Position numbers and translations under genes: made by a program. Shown in pieces: positions 1-8,127 of a stretch of DNA of 64,000 nucleotides (positions are counted from its first letter, which is position 1; each line of letters starts with the position of its first letter). The notes below the pieces were generated by a model. It had not been told where the DNA came from. It searched no databases and saw only the letters and a program-made list of their open reading frames with translations. Source of the stretch: Algoriphagus algorifonticola. GTDB lineage: Bacteria; Bacteroidota; Bacteroidia; Cytophagales; Cyclobacteriaceae. The stretch is taken from NCBI RefSeq assembly GCF_007655305.1, contig NZ_VLOG01000062.1, positions 30,396 to 94,395 of the forward strand, given 5' to 3'.

Positions 1-815
1 ACCTGAAAAACACTGTTTTCTCTTACATTCCCAATACTGCAGAAACTGCCTTCTTGGGGATGATTGAAGGCTTGGAAGATTATCTGGTTGCCAAAAGGAA
101 AGAAGTATTTTTGGAAGGGAAGCCTCATATGGGTGACCTGGAAGAATTATTGAACTTCCGTCCGAGGGTTGAGAAACTGGTTTCCAAAGATGTTAAACTG
201 AGAACCTTCATCACCAATGATGACGAAAGGGATGTGATGGTCTCCTCGGTATATGATACTACTTATGAAGTGATCAAGCCTGGGGTTGATACATTGGTGG
301 TTATTGATGATAGTATAGTAAGAGGTACAACTTTGGAAAAAAGTATTCTGACCACCCTCGATAAATTAAGTCCAAAGCGTATTATCATTGTCTCCTCCGC
401 TCCTCAGATCAGATTCCCGGATTGTTATGGAATTGATATGTCAAGAATGAAGGAATTTATCGCATTCAGAGCTGCCTTGGCATTGCTGAAAGAGAGAAAA
501 TTGGAGAATATCCTAGATGAGACATATGAGGCTTGCATCGCCAACCCTCTTGGACCAGAGAATTTTGTGAAGCGCATCTATGAATCATTCGACGATCAGG
601 AAGTATCTGATAAAATCGCTGAGATCGTCACCACTCCAGAAATCAAGGCGGAGGTTAAGGTGATTTACCAAACAGTAGAAAATCTTCACAAGTGCACTCC
701 AAACCATATTGGAGACTGGTACTTCACCGGAGATTATCCTACTACAGGAGGAACAAGAGTGGTGAACAGAGCTTTTGTTAATTTCATGGAAGGAAAGACT
801 GTCAGAGCGTATTAA
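1..815 (+). CDS. purF: Amidophosphoribosyltransferase, C-terminal part (truncated by window edge)
   Basis: This is the first committed enzyme of purine synthesis, transferring glutamine ammonia to PRPP to give phosphoribosylamine in the cytosol. The reading frame is open from base 3 to the left edge, so the gene begins outside the window and only the phosphoribosyltransferase half is present. The PRPP-binding motif VVIDDSIVRGTT is clear, and the flanking segment starting FSYIPNTAETAF is typical of the longer Bacteroidota form. The N-terminal cysteine glutaminase domain must lie upstream. A later purine gene, purL, lies at 28.8-32.5 kb but on the other strand, so the two are not in one operon. 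A hairpin terminator follows. Confidence 0.9.
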   Translation, partial: LKNTVFSYIPNTAETAFLGMIEGLEDYLVAKRKEVFLEGKPHMGDLEELLNFRPRVEKLVSKDVKLRTFITNDDERDVMVSSVYDTTYEVIKPGVDTLVVIDDSIVRGTTLEKSILTTLDKLSPKRIIIVSSAPQIRFPDCYGIDMSRMKEFIAFRAALALLKERKLENILDETYEACIANPLGPENFVKRIYESFDDQEVSDKIAEIVTTPEIKAEVKVIYQTVENLHKCTPNHIGDWYFTGDYPTTGGTRVVNRAFVNFMEGKTVRAY

Positions 816-832
816 ACCAAAGAAATATTTAC

Positions 833-865
833 CTAGGCGCAGAGCTAACACTTTGCGCCTTTTGT
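833..865 (+). terminator. Rho-independent terminator after purF
   Basis: The inverted repeat AGGCGCA (835-841) / TGCGCCT (854-860) forms a perfect 7-bp stem followed by TTTT. It lies about 20 bases after the purF stop. Confidence 0.7.
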
Positions 866-908
866 GTTTTATATAATGAGTATTTAAAAGACTATTTAAT
901 CAAGAGAA

Positions 909-1961
909 ATGGACGTAAACGTTAAACTTTTAAAACAAATCTGCGAAATCGCCGGTGCACCCGGTTTTGAGAAGCGTGTGAGGGATTTAGTGATTGAGTT
1001 GGTGACACCTTTAGCTGATGAAGTCAAAGTCGATAACCTGGGCAATGTCATAGCGGTTAAAAAGGGTAAGAAAAATCCTGACGGTAAAAGAGTGATGGTG
1101 GCTGCGCACATGGATGAGATTGGTTTTATTGTTACGCATATAGATGATAATGGATTTTTGAGATTCCATACCCTTGGCGGTTTTGATCCAAAAACCTTGA
1201 CTGCTCAGCGGGTAATTGTACATGGGAAAAAAGACCTGATTGGTGTGATGGGAAGTAAGCCGATTCATGTGATGAGTCAAGAGGAGCGAAATAAGCTTCC
1301 TAAAACCACAGATTTTTTCATTGATCTGGGAATGCCGAAAAAGGAGGTTGAAAAATACATCTCCATTGGGGATCCAGTGACAAGAGACAGAGAACTTATT
1401 GAGATGGGGGACTGCGTCAATTGTAAGTCTATAGACAATCGGGTGGCTGTGTTTATCCTTATCGAAGCACTGAAAAAGTTGAAAAATCCAGCTTATGATG
1501 TGTATGCCACTTTTACCGTACAAGAGGAGGTGGGTATCCGAGGTGCTAATGTTGCTGCTCATGGAATCAATCCTGATTTTGGAATAGCCTTAGATACTAC
1601 CATTGCATTTGATGTGCCTGGAGCGCAGGCGCATGAAAAGGTTACCGAATTAGGAAAAGGAACTGCGATTAAAATTATGGACGCCATGACTATTTGTGAT
1701 TACAGAATGGTGGAGTTTATGAAGCAGACTGCTGATAAAGAGAAGATTACCTGGCAGCCGGAAATTTTAACAGCCGGGGGTACGGATACTGCCGGAGTAC
1801 AAAGAATGGGGAAACAAGGGGCAATTGCCGGAGCGATTTCCATTCCTACAAGACACTTACATCAAGTGATAGAAATGGCTCACAAGAAAGATATAGCTGA
1901 TTCTATATCACTCTTGGTGGCCTGTTTGGAACAAATGGATAGTTACGATTGGAAACATTAA
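909..1961 (+). CDS. M42 family metallopeptidase (glutamyl aminopeptidase-like)
   Basis: A 350-residue cytosolic M42 aminopeptidase that should form large self-compartmentalised oligomers and trim peptides from the N terminus. Visible family motifs are the metal-binding AAHMDEIGF (His67, Asp69), the bridging Asp176 in SIDNRVAV, the catalytic and metal pair Glu206-Glu207 in VQEEVGIRG, Asp229, and the C-terminal PTRHLHQ with His318 as the last ligand. No signal peptide is seen and the length is normal for the family. The ATG at 909 is the first good start after the purF terminator. The gene stands alone, with a terminator directly behind it. Family members have been annotated as glutamyl aminopeptidase, deblocking aminopeptidase or endoglucanase; the exact specificity cannot be read from sequence. 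Confidence 0.9.
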   Translation: MDVNVKLLKQICEIAGAPGFEKRVRDLVIELVTPLADEVKVDNLGNVIAVKKGKKNPDGKRVMVAAHMDEIGFIVTHIDDNGFLRFHTLGGFDPKTLTAQRVIVHGKKDLIGVMGSKPIHVMSQEERNKLPKTTDFFIDLGMPKKEVEKYISIGDPVTRDRELIEMGDCVNCKSIDNRVAVFILIEALKKLKNPAYDVYATFTVQEEVGIRGANVAAHGINPDFGIALDTTIAFDVPGAQAHEKVTELGKGTAIKIMDAMTICDYRMVEFMKQTADKEKITWQPEILTAGGTDTAGVQRMGKQGAIAGAISIPTRHLHQVIEMAHKKDIADSISLLVACLEQMDSYDWKH

Positions 1962-1965
1962 ATTG

Positions 1966-1996
1966 AGGCCGGGAAAATTCTCCCGGCTTTTTCTTT
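1966..1996 (+). terminator. Rho-independent terminator after M42 peptidase
   Basis: GCCGGGA (1968-1974) pairs with TCCCGGC (1981-1987) around a six-base loop, followed by TTTTTC. It lies a few bases after the stop codon. Confidence 0.8.
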
Positions 1997-2022
1997 TCCC
2001 CTCTTTCGACTAACTTATTGAC

Positions 2023-2994
2023 ATGGCTTTTTGGAATGTAATTACCCGGTGGATCGGGAAACTGGATAAAATTCAAGTTGAACCTTTTTTGGCAGTAAGT
2101 AATGGTCAGGAACTTTTTGTAAAAGGAAGAGTCATCTCTGCGTATAAGCAAAGTAGGCCAAGAGCTAAAAACAATCCTCTCAAGAATATTTTAGCAAGCA
2201 TTAGAAGGTATTCTGTTAGCAGTCTTCCCGGAGTTTGGGTTGAAGTGAAGGTAGGGGAGAAAATGGAAAGGGTCCGTACCGATGATGAGGGTGTTTTCGA
2301 ATGCTTTTTACCTTTTCATGAAGAGGGAACAGTCACTATGTCCGTGCAGCCAGAAGATCCTGAATGGAATTGTGATGATTCTGAAATGGAGATTCAAAAA
2401 ATTGAGAAAAAGCTGGGACTAATTTCAGATATAGATGATACCATTTTGATATCTCATGCCACAGCTATTGGGAAGAAGTTTTGGTTGTCGGTTTCCAAAA
2501 ATGCCTATACCCGAAGACCTTTTCCCGGGGTCTCTGAATTTTATCAAAAAATGGTCAGGGACAAAGGGTATGAAATGTTTTATGTATCCAGCAGTGACTG
2601 GTCCTTATTTGATTTGATACGGGATTTTCTTCAATTTAGGAATATTCCATTAGGCCCTATTTTACTGAAAGACAAGCATATCAATTTGAAAAACATCTGG
2701 AAATCCGGTGGTGGTAGTCATCAGCATAAGTTGGAGAAAATTCATTTCCTCTTAAGATTTTTTCCGGAGATGAAATTCATTTTGATTGGAGATTCGGGAC
2801 AGCATGATCCGGAAATTTATGCAGAAATTTGTCATGAATATCCTCAAAGAGTCATGGCGGTTTTTATTCGTGAAATTCACCCTAAACATTCTGAGTCTCC
2901 AGAAAGGAAGGAAATGGAAGAGGAGCTTGACTTTCATTTTATACAATCTACTCAAGAGGCGATTTCATTGGCTGAGAAGCTTCAAATTATTTAA
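2023..2994 (+). CDS. App1-type phosphatidate phosphatase (DUF2183)
   Basis: A 323-residue protein of the App1/DUF2183 group. Founding yeast members dephosphorylate phosphatidic acid to diacylglycerol. The HAD-like catalytic motif is SDIDDT at residues 135-140 (DxDxT at 136-140), followed by a conserved FYVSSSDW segment and a late GDSGQHDPEIY motif. Residues 1-125 look like the beta-rich N-terminal domain common in bacterial members. No signal peptide or membrane span is visible. The next gene starts two bases after this stop and encodes a lipid kinase of the diacylglycerol kinase type, which would catalyse the reverse conversion. The substrate is inferred from the family. Confidence 0.85.
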   Translation: MAFWNVITRWIGKLDKIQVEPFLAVSNGQELFVKGRVISAYKQSRPRAKNNPLKNILASIRRYSVSSLPGVWVEVKVGEKMERVRTDDEGVFECFLPFHEEGTVTMSVQPEDPEWNCDDSEMEIQKIEKKLGLISDIDDTILISHATAIGKKFWLSVSKNAYTRRPFPGVSEFYQKMVRDKGYEMFYVSSSDWSLFDLIRDFLQFRNIPLGPILLKDKHINLKNIWKSGGGSHQHKLEKIHFLLRFFPEMKFILIGDSGQHDPEIYAEICHEYPQRVMAVFIREIHPKHSESPERKEMEEELDFHFIQSTQEAISLAEKLQII

Positions 2995-2996
2995 AA

Positions 2997-3866
2997 ATGG
3001 ACCAAAAGGCATTATTAATTTTTAATCCAAAATCCGGAAGTGATTCTATCAGTTTGGAAGAATTGACAGAAAGGATTGCAATGCATTTGAAACAAACTGA
3101 ATTATCAATTTTTCAGACAACAGGTGAAAATGATGCCGACAAAATCCGGAAAGAGATCAATAAGCATAATCCAAATTTATTGTTAGTTGCAGGAGGTGAT
3201 GGAACAGTCAAGTTGGTAGCAGAATCTCTTCAAGCTCAATTTCCCATCGCAATTTTACCATTAGGCTCAGCGAATGGCTTGGCCAAATGCTTGGGAATCG
3301 ATTTATTGGAAGATGGCTTGGAGGCACTACGTCAATTAAAGATAAAAAATGTGGATGGCATCGATATCAATGGAGAGCTTTGCTTACACTTGGCAGATTT
3401 TGGATTTAATGCCAATCTGATTGAGAAGTTTGAAGAGCAGGGAACAAGGGGGATGATGGGCTATATCAAAAGCTCTTTTTCGCAGGTATTTGAAACTGAG
3501 CCTCATCGCTATTTGATTAAAACGACAGATAGAAATTGGGAGGTTTCTACGAGGATGCTTCTGATAGCCAATGGAGATAGATTTGGAACAGGCGCGATTG
3601 TCAATCCTGGAGGAAGTTTGGATGATGGGAAGTTTGAATTGATTACGCTGGATGTGGAGCGTTTAGAGCATCTTTTTGAAGTTGGCAAAAGCTTGGTTTC
3701 AGGTGAAACACCAATCGGGGAATCCATGAAAATATGGAAGTTGGATTCCTGTAAAATCGAAAATTTGGACCAAGTCAATTTTCAAATTGATGGAGAGCTA
3801 AAAGGTCAGCCAGAAGAGGTATCGGTGCATATTCAAACAGCTCGATTTCAATTTGTAGTGAAATAA
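2997..3866 (+). CDS. Diacylglycerol kinase-family lipid kinase (DagK/YegS-like)
   Basis: A 289-residue lipid kinase of the diacylglycerol/sphingosine kinase fold. The nucleotide-binding GGDGT motif is at residues 66-70 (VAGGDGTVKLVAE), followed by the family segment LPLGSANGLAKCLGI. The beta-sandwich C-terminal domain contains GGSLDDGKFELIT. Members phosphorylate diacylglycerol or related lipids at the inner membrane face. It is separated by two bases from the App1-type phosphatase and is almost certainly co-transcribed with it. The lipid substrate is uncertain because YegS-like and DgkB-like enzymes share all these motifs. A shared terminator with convergent valS follows. Confidence 0.9.
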   Translation: MDQKALLIFNPKSGSDSISLEELTERIAMHLKQTELSIFQTTGENDADKIRKEINKHNPNLLLVAGGDGTVKLVAESLQAQFPIAILPLGSANGLAKCLGIDLLEDGLEALRQLKIKNVDGIDINGELCLHLADFGFNANLIEKFEEQGTRGMMGYIKSSFSQVFETEPHRYLIKTTDRNWEVSTRMLLIANGDRFGTGAIVNPGGSLDDGKFELITLDVERLEHLFEVGKSLVSGETPIGESMKIWKLDSCKIENLDQVNFQIDGELKGQPEEVSVHIQTARFQFVVK

Positions 3867-3892
3867 ACTTACTGTTCGGCTTTTGGAATAAT

Positions 3893-3934
3893 AAAAAAAT
3901 GCTCCCGGAATTTAATGTTTCCGAGAGCATTTAC
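3893..3934. terminator. Bidirectional terminator between the lipid kinase gene and valS
   Basis: The 14-base arms 3897-3910 and 3919-3932 pair with one mismatch. An A-run lies on the left and a short T-rich stretch on the right, so the hairpin can serve the convergent genes on both strands. Confidence 0.75.
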
Positions 3935-3957
3935 ATTTACTATCTGATCAGGATCAA

Positions 3958-6594
3958 TCAGCCTAATTTTTCTAGACTTTCCTCCAAAGCTTTGATTTTT
4001 GCCTCAGCATCGGCCTGTTTTTTCTTTTCATTTTCCACTACTTGGGCAGGAGCCCCGGCTACAAAGCGTTCATTGCTCAGCTTCTTCATCACCGAATTCA
4101 AAAATCCTTTGGTGTATTCCAATTCTTTTTGAATCGCGGCCTTTTCCTCTTCTATATCAATGCTGTCACCCATAGGAATAAAGCACTCATCTGCCTTCAC
4201 CACAAAACTCATGGCATTTTCCACTTTGGATGCGAAGTTAAGCGAAGATAGATTGGCTAACTTTTCTAATACAGCCTGAAATCTGGTATAAAGTTCAGGT
4301 CTTTGAGTATTAATACTCAGGTCCAATGCTTCTTTCGGAGACATGCCTTTGGAGGCCCTTAAATTTCTGATTTGGGAAACTACCTCAAAAACTTGTGCTG
4401 CTTCTTCTGTGATTTTAGTATCAAAGGGTTTCACTTCGGGCCAATTGGCTAAAATCAAGGAGTCCTCGACCTTTCTTTCTTCTATTTGATGCCAAATTTC
4501 CTCTGAGATAAATGGCATAAATGGATGAAGGATTTTTAAGATATCTTCAAATAATTCTATGGTCTTATTGTAGGTAGCCTGATCGATTGGTTTTTGATAT
4601 TCCGGTTTGATCATCTCCAAATACCATGAGCAGAAGTCTCCCCAAACCAATTTGTAGGTAGTCATCAAGGCATCGGATATTCTGAATTTCTCGAAATGGT
4701 CATTGATTTCGGCCAAGGCCTGATTGAATCGGTTCTCAAACCATTCAATGGAAGATGAATTCGCTGAACCATCCAATTTGGGATCGATTTCCCATCCTTT
4801 AACTAACCTGAAGGCGTTCCAGATTTTGTTGGCAAAGTTTCTTCCCTGCTCCACTAACTTGTCATCGTAAGGCAAATCATTGCCTGCTGGAGAAGAAAAC
4901 AACATTCCTGTTCGAACCCCATCTGCACCATACTGAGCTATGAGCTCCAGAGGATCAGGAGAATTACCCATTGATTTGGACATTTTTCTACCCAATTTAT
5001 CTCTAACTATACCTGTTAGGTATACATTTTTAAATGGTTTTTCCCCCAAATACTCATATCCTGCAATGATCATTCTAGCCACCCAGAAGAACAAAATCTC
5101 AGGAGCAGTAACCAAATCGTTGGTTGGATAATAATATTTCAGTTCTTCATTTGGCTTGCCCGTCGTAAAGACATCCGTATCAAATACTGAAATGGGCCAT
5201 AGCCATGAACTGAACCAGGTATCCAATACATCTTCATCTTGCTTTAAATCTTCTAAAGTGTACTTGGAGTCATGTTCTTTCTGAGCAATTTCCAGTGCTT
5301 CCTCTTTGGTTTTAGCCACCACAAATTCCCCATTTGGAAGGTAAAAGGCTGGAATCTGATGTCCCCACCATAGTTGCCGGGAAATACACCAATCCCTTAC
5401 ATTCTCCATCCAAACACGATACATGTTTTTGAATTTGGGAGGATGAAGCTGGATCACGTCATCCATTACTGATTTCAGGGCAGGCTGAGTGATTTCCTCC
5501 ATTTTCAAAAACCACTGCAAGGAAAGCTTCGGCTCAATGACAGCATCTGTTCTTTCGGAATGACCAACGTTGGATTTGTAATCTTCAACTTTTTTCAGTT
5601 GGTTGATTTCCTCCAGCATCTTCCCGATTTTCTTTCTGGCAATAAATCGATCTTCTCCTACAAGAATTTGGGCTTTTTCGTTGAGGGTACCATCATCATT
5701 GAGGATATCGATTACTTCCAATTTATGTTTGATTCCCAATTCATAGTCATTGATATCGTGAGCTGGGGTTACTTTCAGACATCCAGTACCAAATTCCATG
5801 TCCACATATTCATCTTCGATGATAGGAATAGCTCTATTGATTAGAGGGATGATGGCTTTTTTCCCTTTGAGATGGGTGAATCTCGGATCGTTAGGGTTGA
5901 TGCAAATAGCCACATCCGCCATGATGGTTTCAGGCCGGGTAGTCGCTATGGTCAAAAATTCATCCGCGCTCCCTTCGATTTGATAATTGATGTAGTAAAG
6001 TTTAGAAGCAATCTCTTTGGTAATTACCTCATCATCAGAAAGCGCTGTCTTTCCCTTGGGGTCCCAATTTACCATTCGGACTCCTCTATATATTTTACCT
6101 TTTCTATAAAGGTCTACAAAAACAGAAATAACTGCGTCACTTAAACCTGGGTCCATAGTGAAGGCAGTTCTGTCCCAATCACAGGAAGCCCCTAGTTTTT
6201 TGAGTTGCTCCAGGATAATGCCTCCGTATTTTTCTTTCCATTCCCAGGCGTACTTCAAAAACTCCTCTCGGGTCAAAGACTTTTTATCAATTCCTTTTTC
6301 TTTGAGCATGTTAACCACTTTTGCTTCTGTTGCGATGGAAGCATGGTCAGTTCCAGGAACCCAGCAAGCATTTTTCCCCTGCATACGAGCACGTCTAATC
6401 AAGACATCCTGGATGGTATTATTCAACATATGGCCCATGTGTAGCACCCCAGTCACATTGGGTGGAGGGATCACAATCGTGTAAGGCTCTTTGTTGGGAT
6501 CTATTTGGGAGGAGAAAAGTTTGTGCTCCATCCAGTAGGAATACCATTTGGATTCAGCTGATGCAGGATCGTATTTGCTGGCAATCGTAGACAT
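3958..6594 (-). CDS. valS: Valine--tRNA ligase
   Basis: An 878-residue class I aminoacyl-tRNA synthetase that charges tRNA-Val. The HIGH motif appears as HMGH at residues 52-55 after PPPNVTGVL, and the KMSKS motif ([10 protein letters not shown]) is near residue 535. The CP1 editing domain lies between them, with the [10 protein letters not shown] motif. The anticodon-binding domain and a C-terminal valyl-specific coiled coil (last 70 residues, rich in Lys, Glu and Ala) complete the enzyme at normal length. The ATG at 6594 is supported by the usual N terminus ([14 protein letters not shown]). It stands as a single gene between terminators. Confidence 0.97.
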   Translation of the reverse strand: MSTIASKYDPASAESKWYSYWMEHKLFSSQIDPNKEPYTIVIPPPNVTGVLHMGHMLNNTIQDVLIRRARMQGKNACWVPGTDHASIATEAKVVNMLKEKGIDKKSLTREEFLKYAWEWKEKYGGIILEQLKKLGASCDWDRTAFTMDPGLSDAVISVFVDLYRKGKIYRGVRMVNWDPKGKTALSDDEVITKEIASKLYYINYQIEGSADEFLTIATTRPETIMADVAICINPNDPRFTHLKGKKAIIPLINRAIPIIEDEYVDMEFGTGCLKVTPAHDINDYELGIKHKLEVIDILNDDGTLNEKAQILVGEDRFIARKKIGKMLEEINQLKKVEDYKSNVGHSERTDAVIEPKLSLQWFLKMEEITQPALKSVMDDVIQLHPPKFKNMYRVWMENVRDWCISRQLWWGHQIPAFYLPNGEFVVAKTKEEALEIAQKEHDSKYTLEDLKQDEDVLDTWFSSWLWPISVFDTDVFTTGKPNEELKYYYPTNDLVTAPEILFFWVARMIIAGYEYLGEKPFKNVYLTGIVRDKLGRKMSKSMGNSPDPLELIAQYGADGVRTGMLFSSPAGNDLPYDDKLVEQGRNFANKIWNAFRLVKGWEIDPKLDGSANSSSIEWFENRFNQALAEINDHFEKFRISDALMTTYKLVWGDFCSWYLEMIKPEYQKPIDQATYNKTIELFEDILKILHPFMPFISEEIWHQIEERKVEDSLILANWPEVKPFDTKITEEAAQVFEVVSQIRNLRASKGMSPKEALDLSINTQRPELYTRFQAVLEKLANLSSLNFASKVENAMSFVVKADECFIPMGDSIDIEEEKAAIQKELEYTKGFLNSVMKKLSNERFVAGAPAQVVENEKKKQADAEAKIKALEESLEKLG

Positions 6595-6684
6595 GAACTC
6601 TGGTGATTTTTATGAAAGGGCAAAAATAGGGGATTTTGGGGATATGGTCAGGAGAAATTGGTTTAAATCAGCTACACTTTAAAA

Positions 6685-6716
6685 GAAAAAAGATCGGCAT
6701 TTGTGTGCCGATCTTT
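6685..6716 (-). terminator. Terminator after susD
   Basis: AAAGATCGGCA (6689-6699) pairs perfectly with TGCCGATCTTT (6706-6716). The A-run at 6684-6691 is the T-tract on the minus strand, so it ends the susCD transcript. Confidence 0.8.
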
Positions 6717-6735
6717 AGTTGAAATTTTGAATAAA

Positions 6736-8115
6736 TTAATTTCCCACATATTGATCCCAGCTCAATTCAGCTTGTGGGTGAGGGAATTGAGTGAAGATAG
6801 TGCCACCATCAAAGCTAGTTGGAATTTCACTTAGCTTTTCATAGCGTCTAGCATCAATCCATCTGTGTCCCCAAGGTTCAGCCCAAAGTGAATACCTTCT
6901 CTGATATAATATTTCATCAATCAAAGCAGCTTGAGTTGATGCCCCTGAATAGTTTCCAATTCCAGCGGCATTTCTGATGATATTAATAGCTTCAATAGCT
7001 TGAGCACTTTGATTCAAATTTGCATGTGCTTCGGCTTTAAGAAGAATCAGTTCCTCATTTTTGATAAATGGTATTGGAGATGTGTTTGAAGCCCATCTGG
7101 CATCTTGATGAGTTCCAACCAATGCTCCGGCATCGGTTGTTACAGTTACGGGGTTTGTTCTTTGTAAGAATTTATTGGCTACTCGTAAATCTCCAGGAGT
7201 TGCATCTCTCAACACAGAGGGATGGACAACGATGATGGTATTGATTGCTGCATTAGGTACGTAAAACAATGGATTAAATATATCAGGGGATGCGCCATAT
7301 GGGTGGGAAGGGCCTGAGTTTAAATTTCCATTGAGATTCATAAATGAACCTTCTAAAGCAGTTAAAACCCCTTGCCAATCTTTTCTGTAGGCATTCAATC
7401 TTGCGGTAATGGCTCTATTGACTCTGCGTAAACCATCAATAGTATTAAAACCGTCAAAACCTCTTGTTAAGGTAAAAGGGAAGTTGCCAGAACCCGCCGC
7501 AATCAAGTCTTGCTCTCCTTGATCCAAGATAGCTTTAATAGCATCCAATGCTTCTGTGTATGAAACAAACGGCCCTGGATTAAGAGGGTCTTTCACATCA
7601 ATCCGAATCCCGTTTTGATAAACAAAGTTTGCGGGAATCATAAATTGAAATCCTTGTATGGTTTTAGCAAAACCATTGACCGCACTTTTGGAGGTTGCAG
7701 GAATATTTGAAGTATTTTCTGCAGCTGTGATCAAAACGTCGGCTTGTTTGATAGCTTGATAAGGAACGGCCCACGAACCTCCACCTGTATTTCCAAACCC
7801 GAAATAAGACCTATCTGGAACTCTTCCGTTCTGTCCTAGCCAATCAGTTTGAAATCTAGGGTCGGAGGCATTTAAATACCAAATTTCTCTTCCAAAGGTG
7901 TTCCAAGCTTGAGAAATATTGGTCACATAGCCTCTATGTCTGGACTCAAGACCTGTAACCAAGAATTGAATTTGTTCTCTGGATGCATTATTCGACACTG
8001 AACCTACAGAAGGATTGTTTGGATCCTGAATCTCATCCAGTTGCAAAGGATTACATGCTCCTATTGCAAAGGCCAATGCAACCGTTTTACTTATTTTTAT
8101 AATATTTTTTTTCAT
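6736..8115 (-). CDS. SusD/RagB-like outer-membrane nutrient-binding lipoprotein
   Basis: A 459-residue SusD-family protein that caps its SusC partner and binds the imported nutrient on the cell surface. The N terminus is a lipoprotein signal with lipobox AIGAC (Cys21). The body shows alpha-helical TPR-like segments and the typical late segment EEILYQRRYSLWAEPWGHRW, where family members carry a conserved Glu-Arg-Arg-Leu/Tyr helix. It lies 12 bases downstream of the susC-like gene and ends at a strong terminator, so the two form an operon. No glycoside hydrolase is nearby; the only adjacent degradative enzyme is an S15-type hydrolase. The substrate may therefore be a peptide or another non-glycan compound, which is only an inference. 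Confidence 0.92.
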   Translation of the reverse strand: MKKNIIKISKTVALAFAIGACNPLQLDEIQDPNNPSVGSVSNNASREQIQFLVTGLESRHRGYVTNISQAWNTFGREIWYLNASDPRFQTDWLGQNGRVPDRSYFGFGNTGGGSWAVPYQAIKQADVLITAAENTSNIPATSKSAVNGFAKTIQGFQFMIPANFVYQNGIRIDVKDPLNPGPFVSYTEALDAIKAILDQGEQDLIAAGSGNFPFTLTRGFDGFNTIDGLRRVNRAITARLNAYRKDWQGVLTALEGSFMNLNGNLNSGPSHPYGASPDIFNPLFYVPNAAINTIIVVHPSVLRDATPGDLRVANKFLQRTNPVTVTTDAGALVGTHQDARWASNTSPIPFIKNEELILLKAEAHANLNQSAQAIEAINIIRNAAGIGNYSGASTQAALIDEILYQRRYSLWAEPWGHRWIDARRYEKLSEIPTSFDGGTIFTQFPHPQAELSWDQYVGN

Positions 8116-8127
8116 GATGATATCGAT

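Noticed and set aside
1011..1562. 183-codon open frame on the minus strand inside the M42 peptidase gene
   Set aside because: It is antisense to a clear gene and encodes a protein with no recognisable domain; it is a shadow of the coding frame.
6158..6484. 108-codon plus-strand frame inside valS
   Set aside because: Overlaps the catalytic core of valS in antisense and has no family features.
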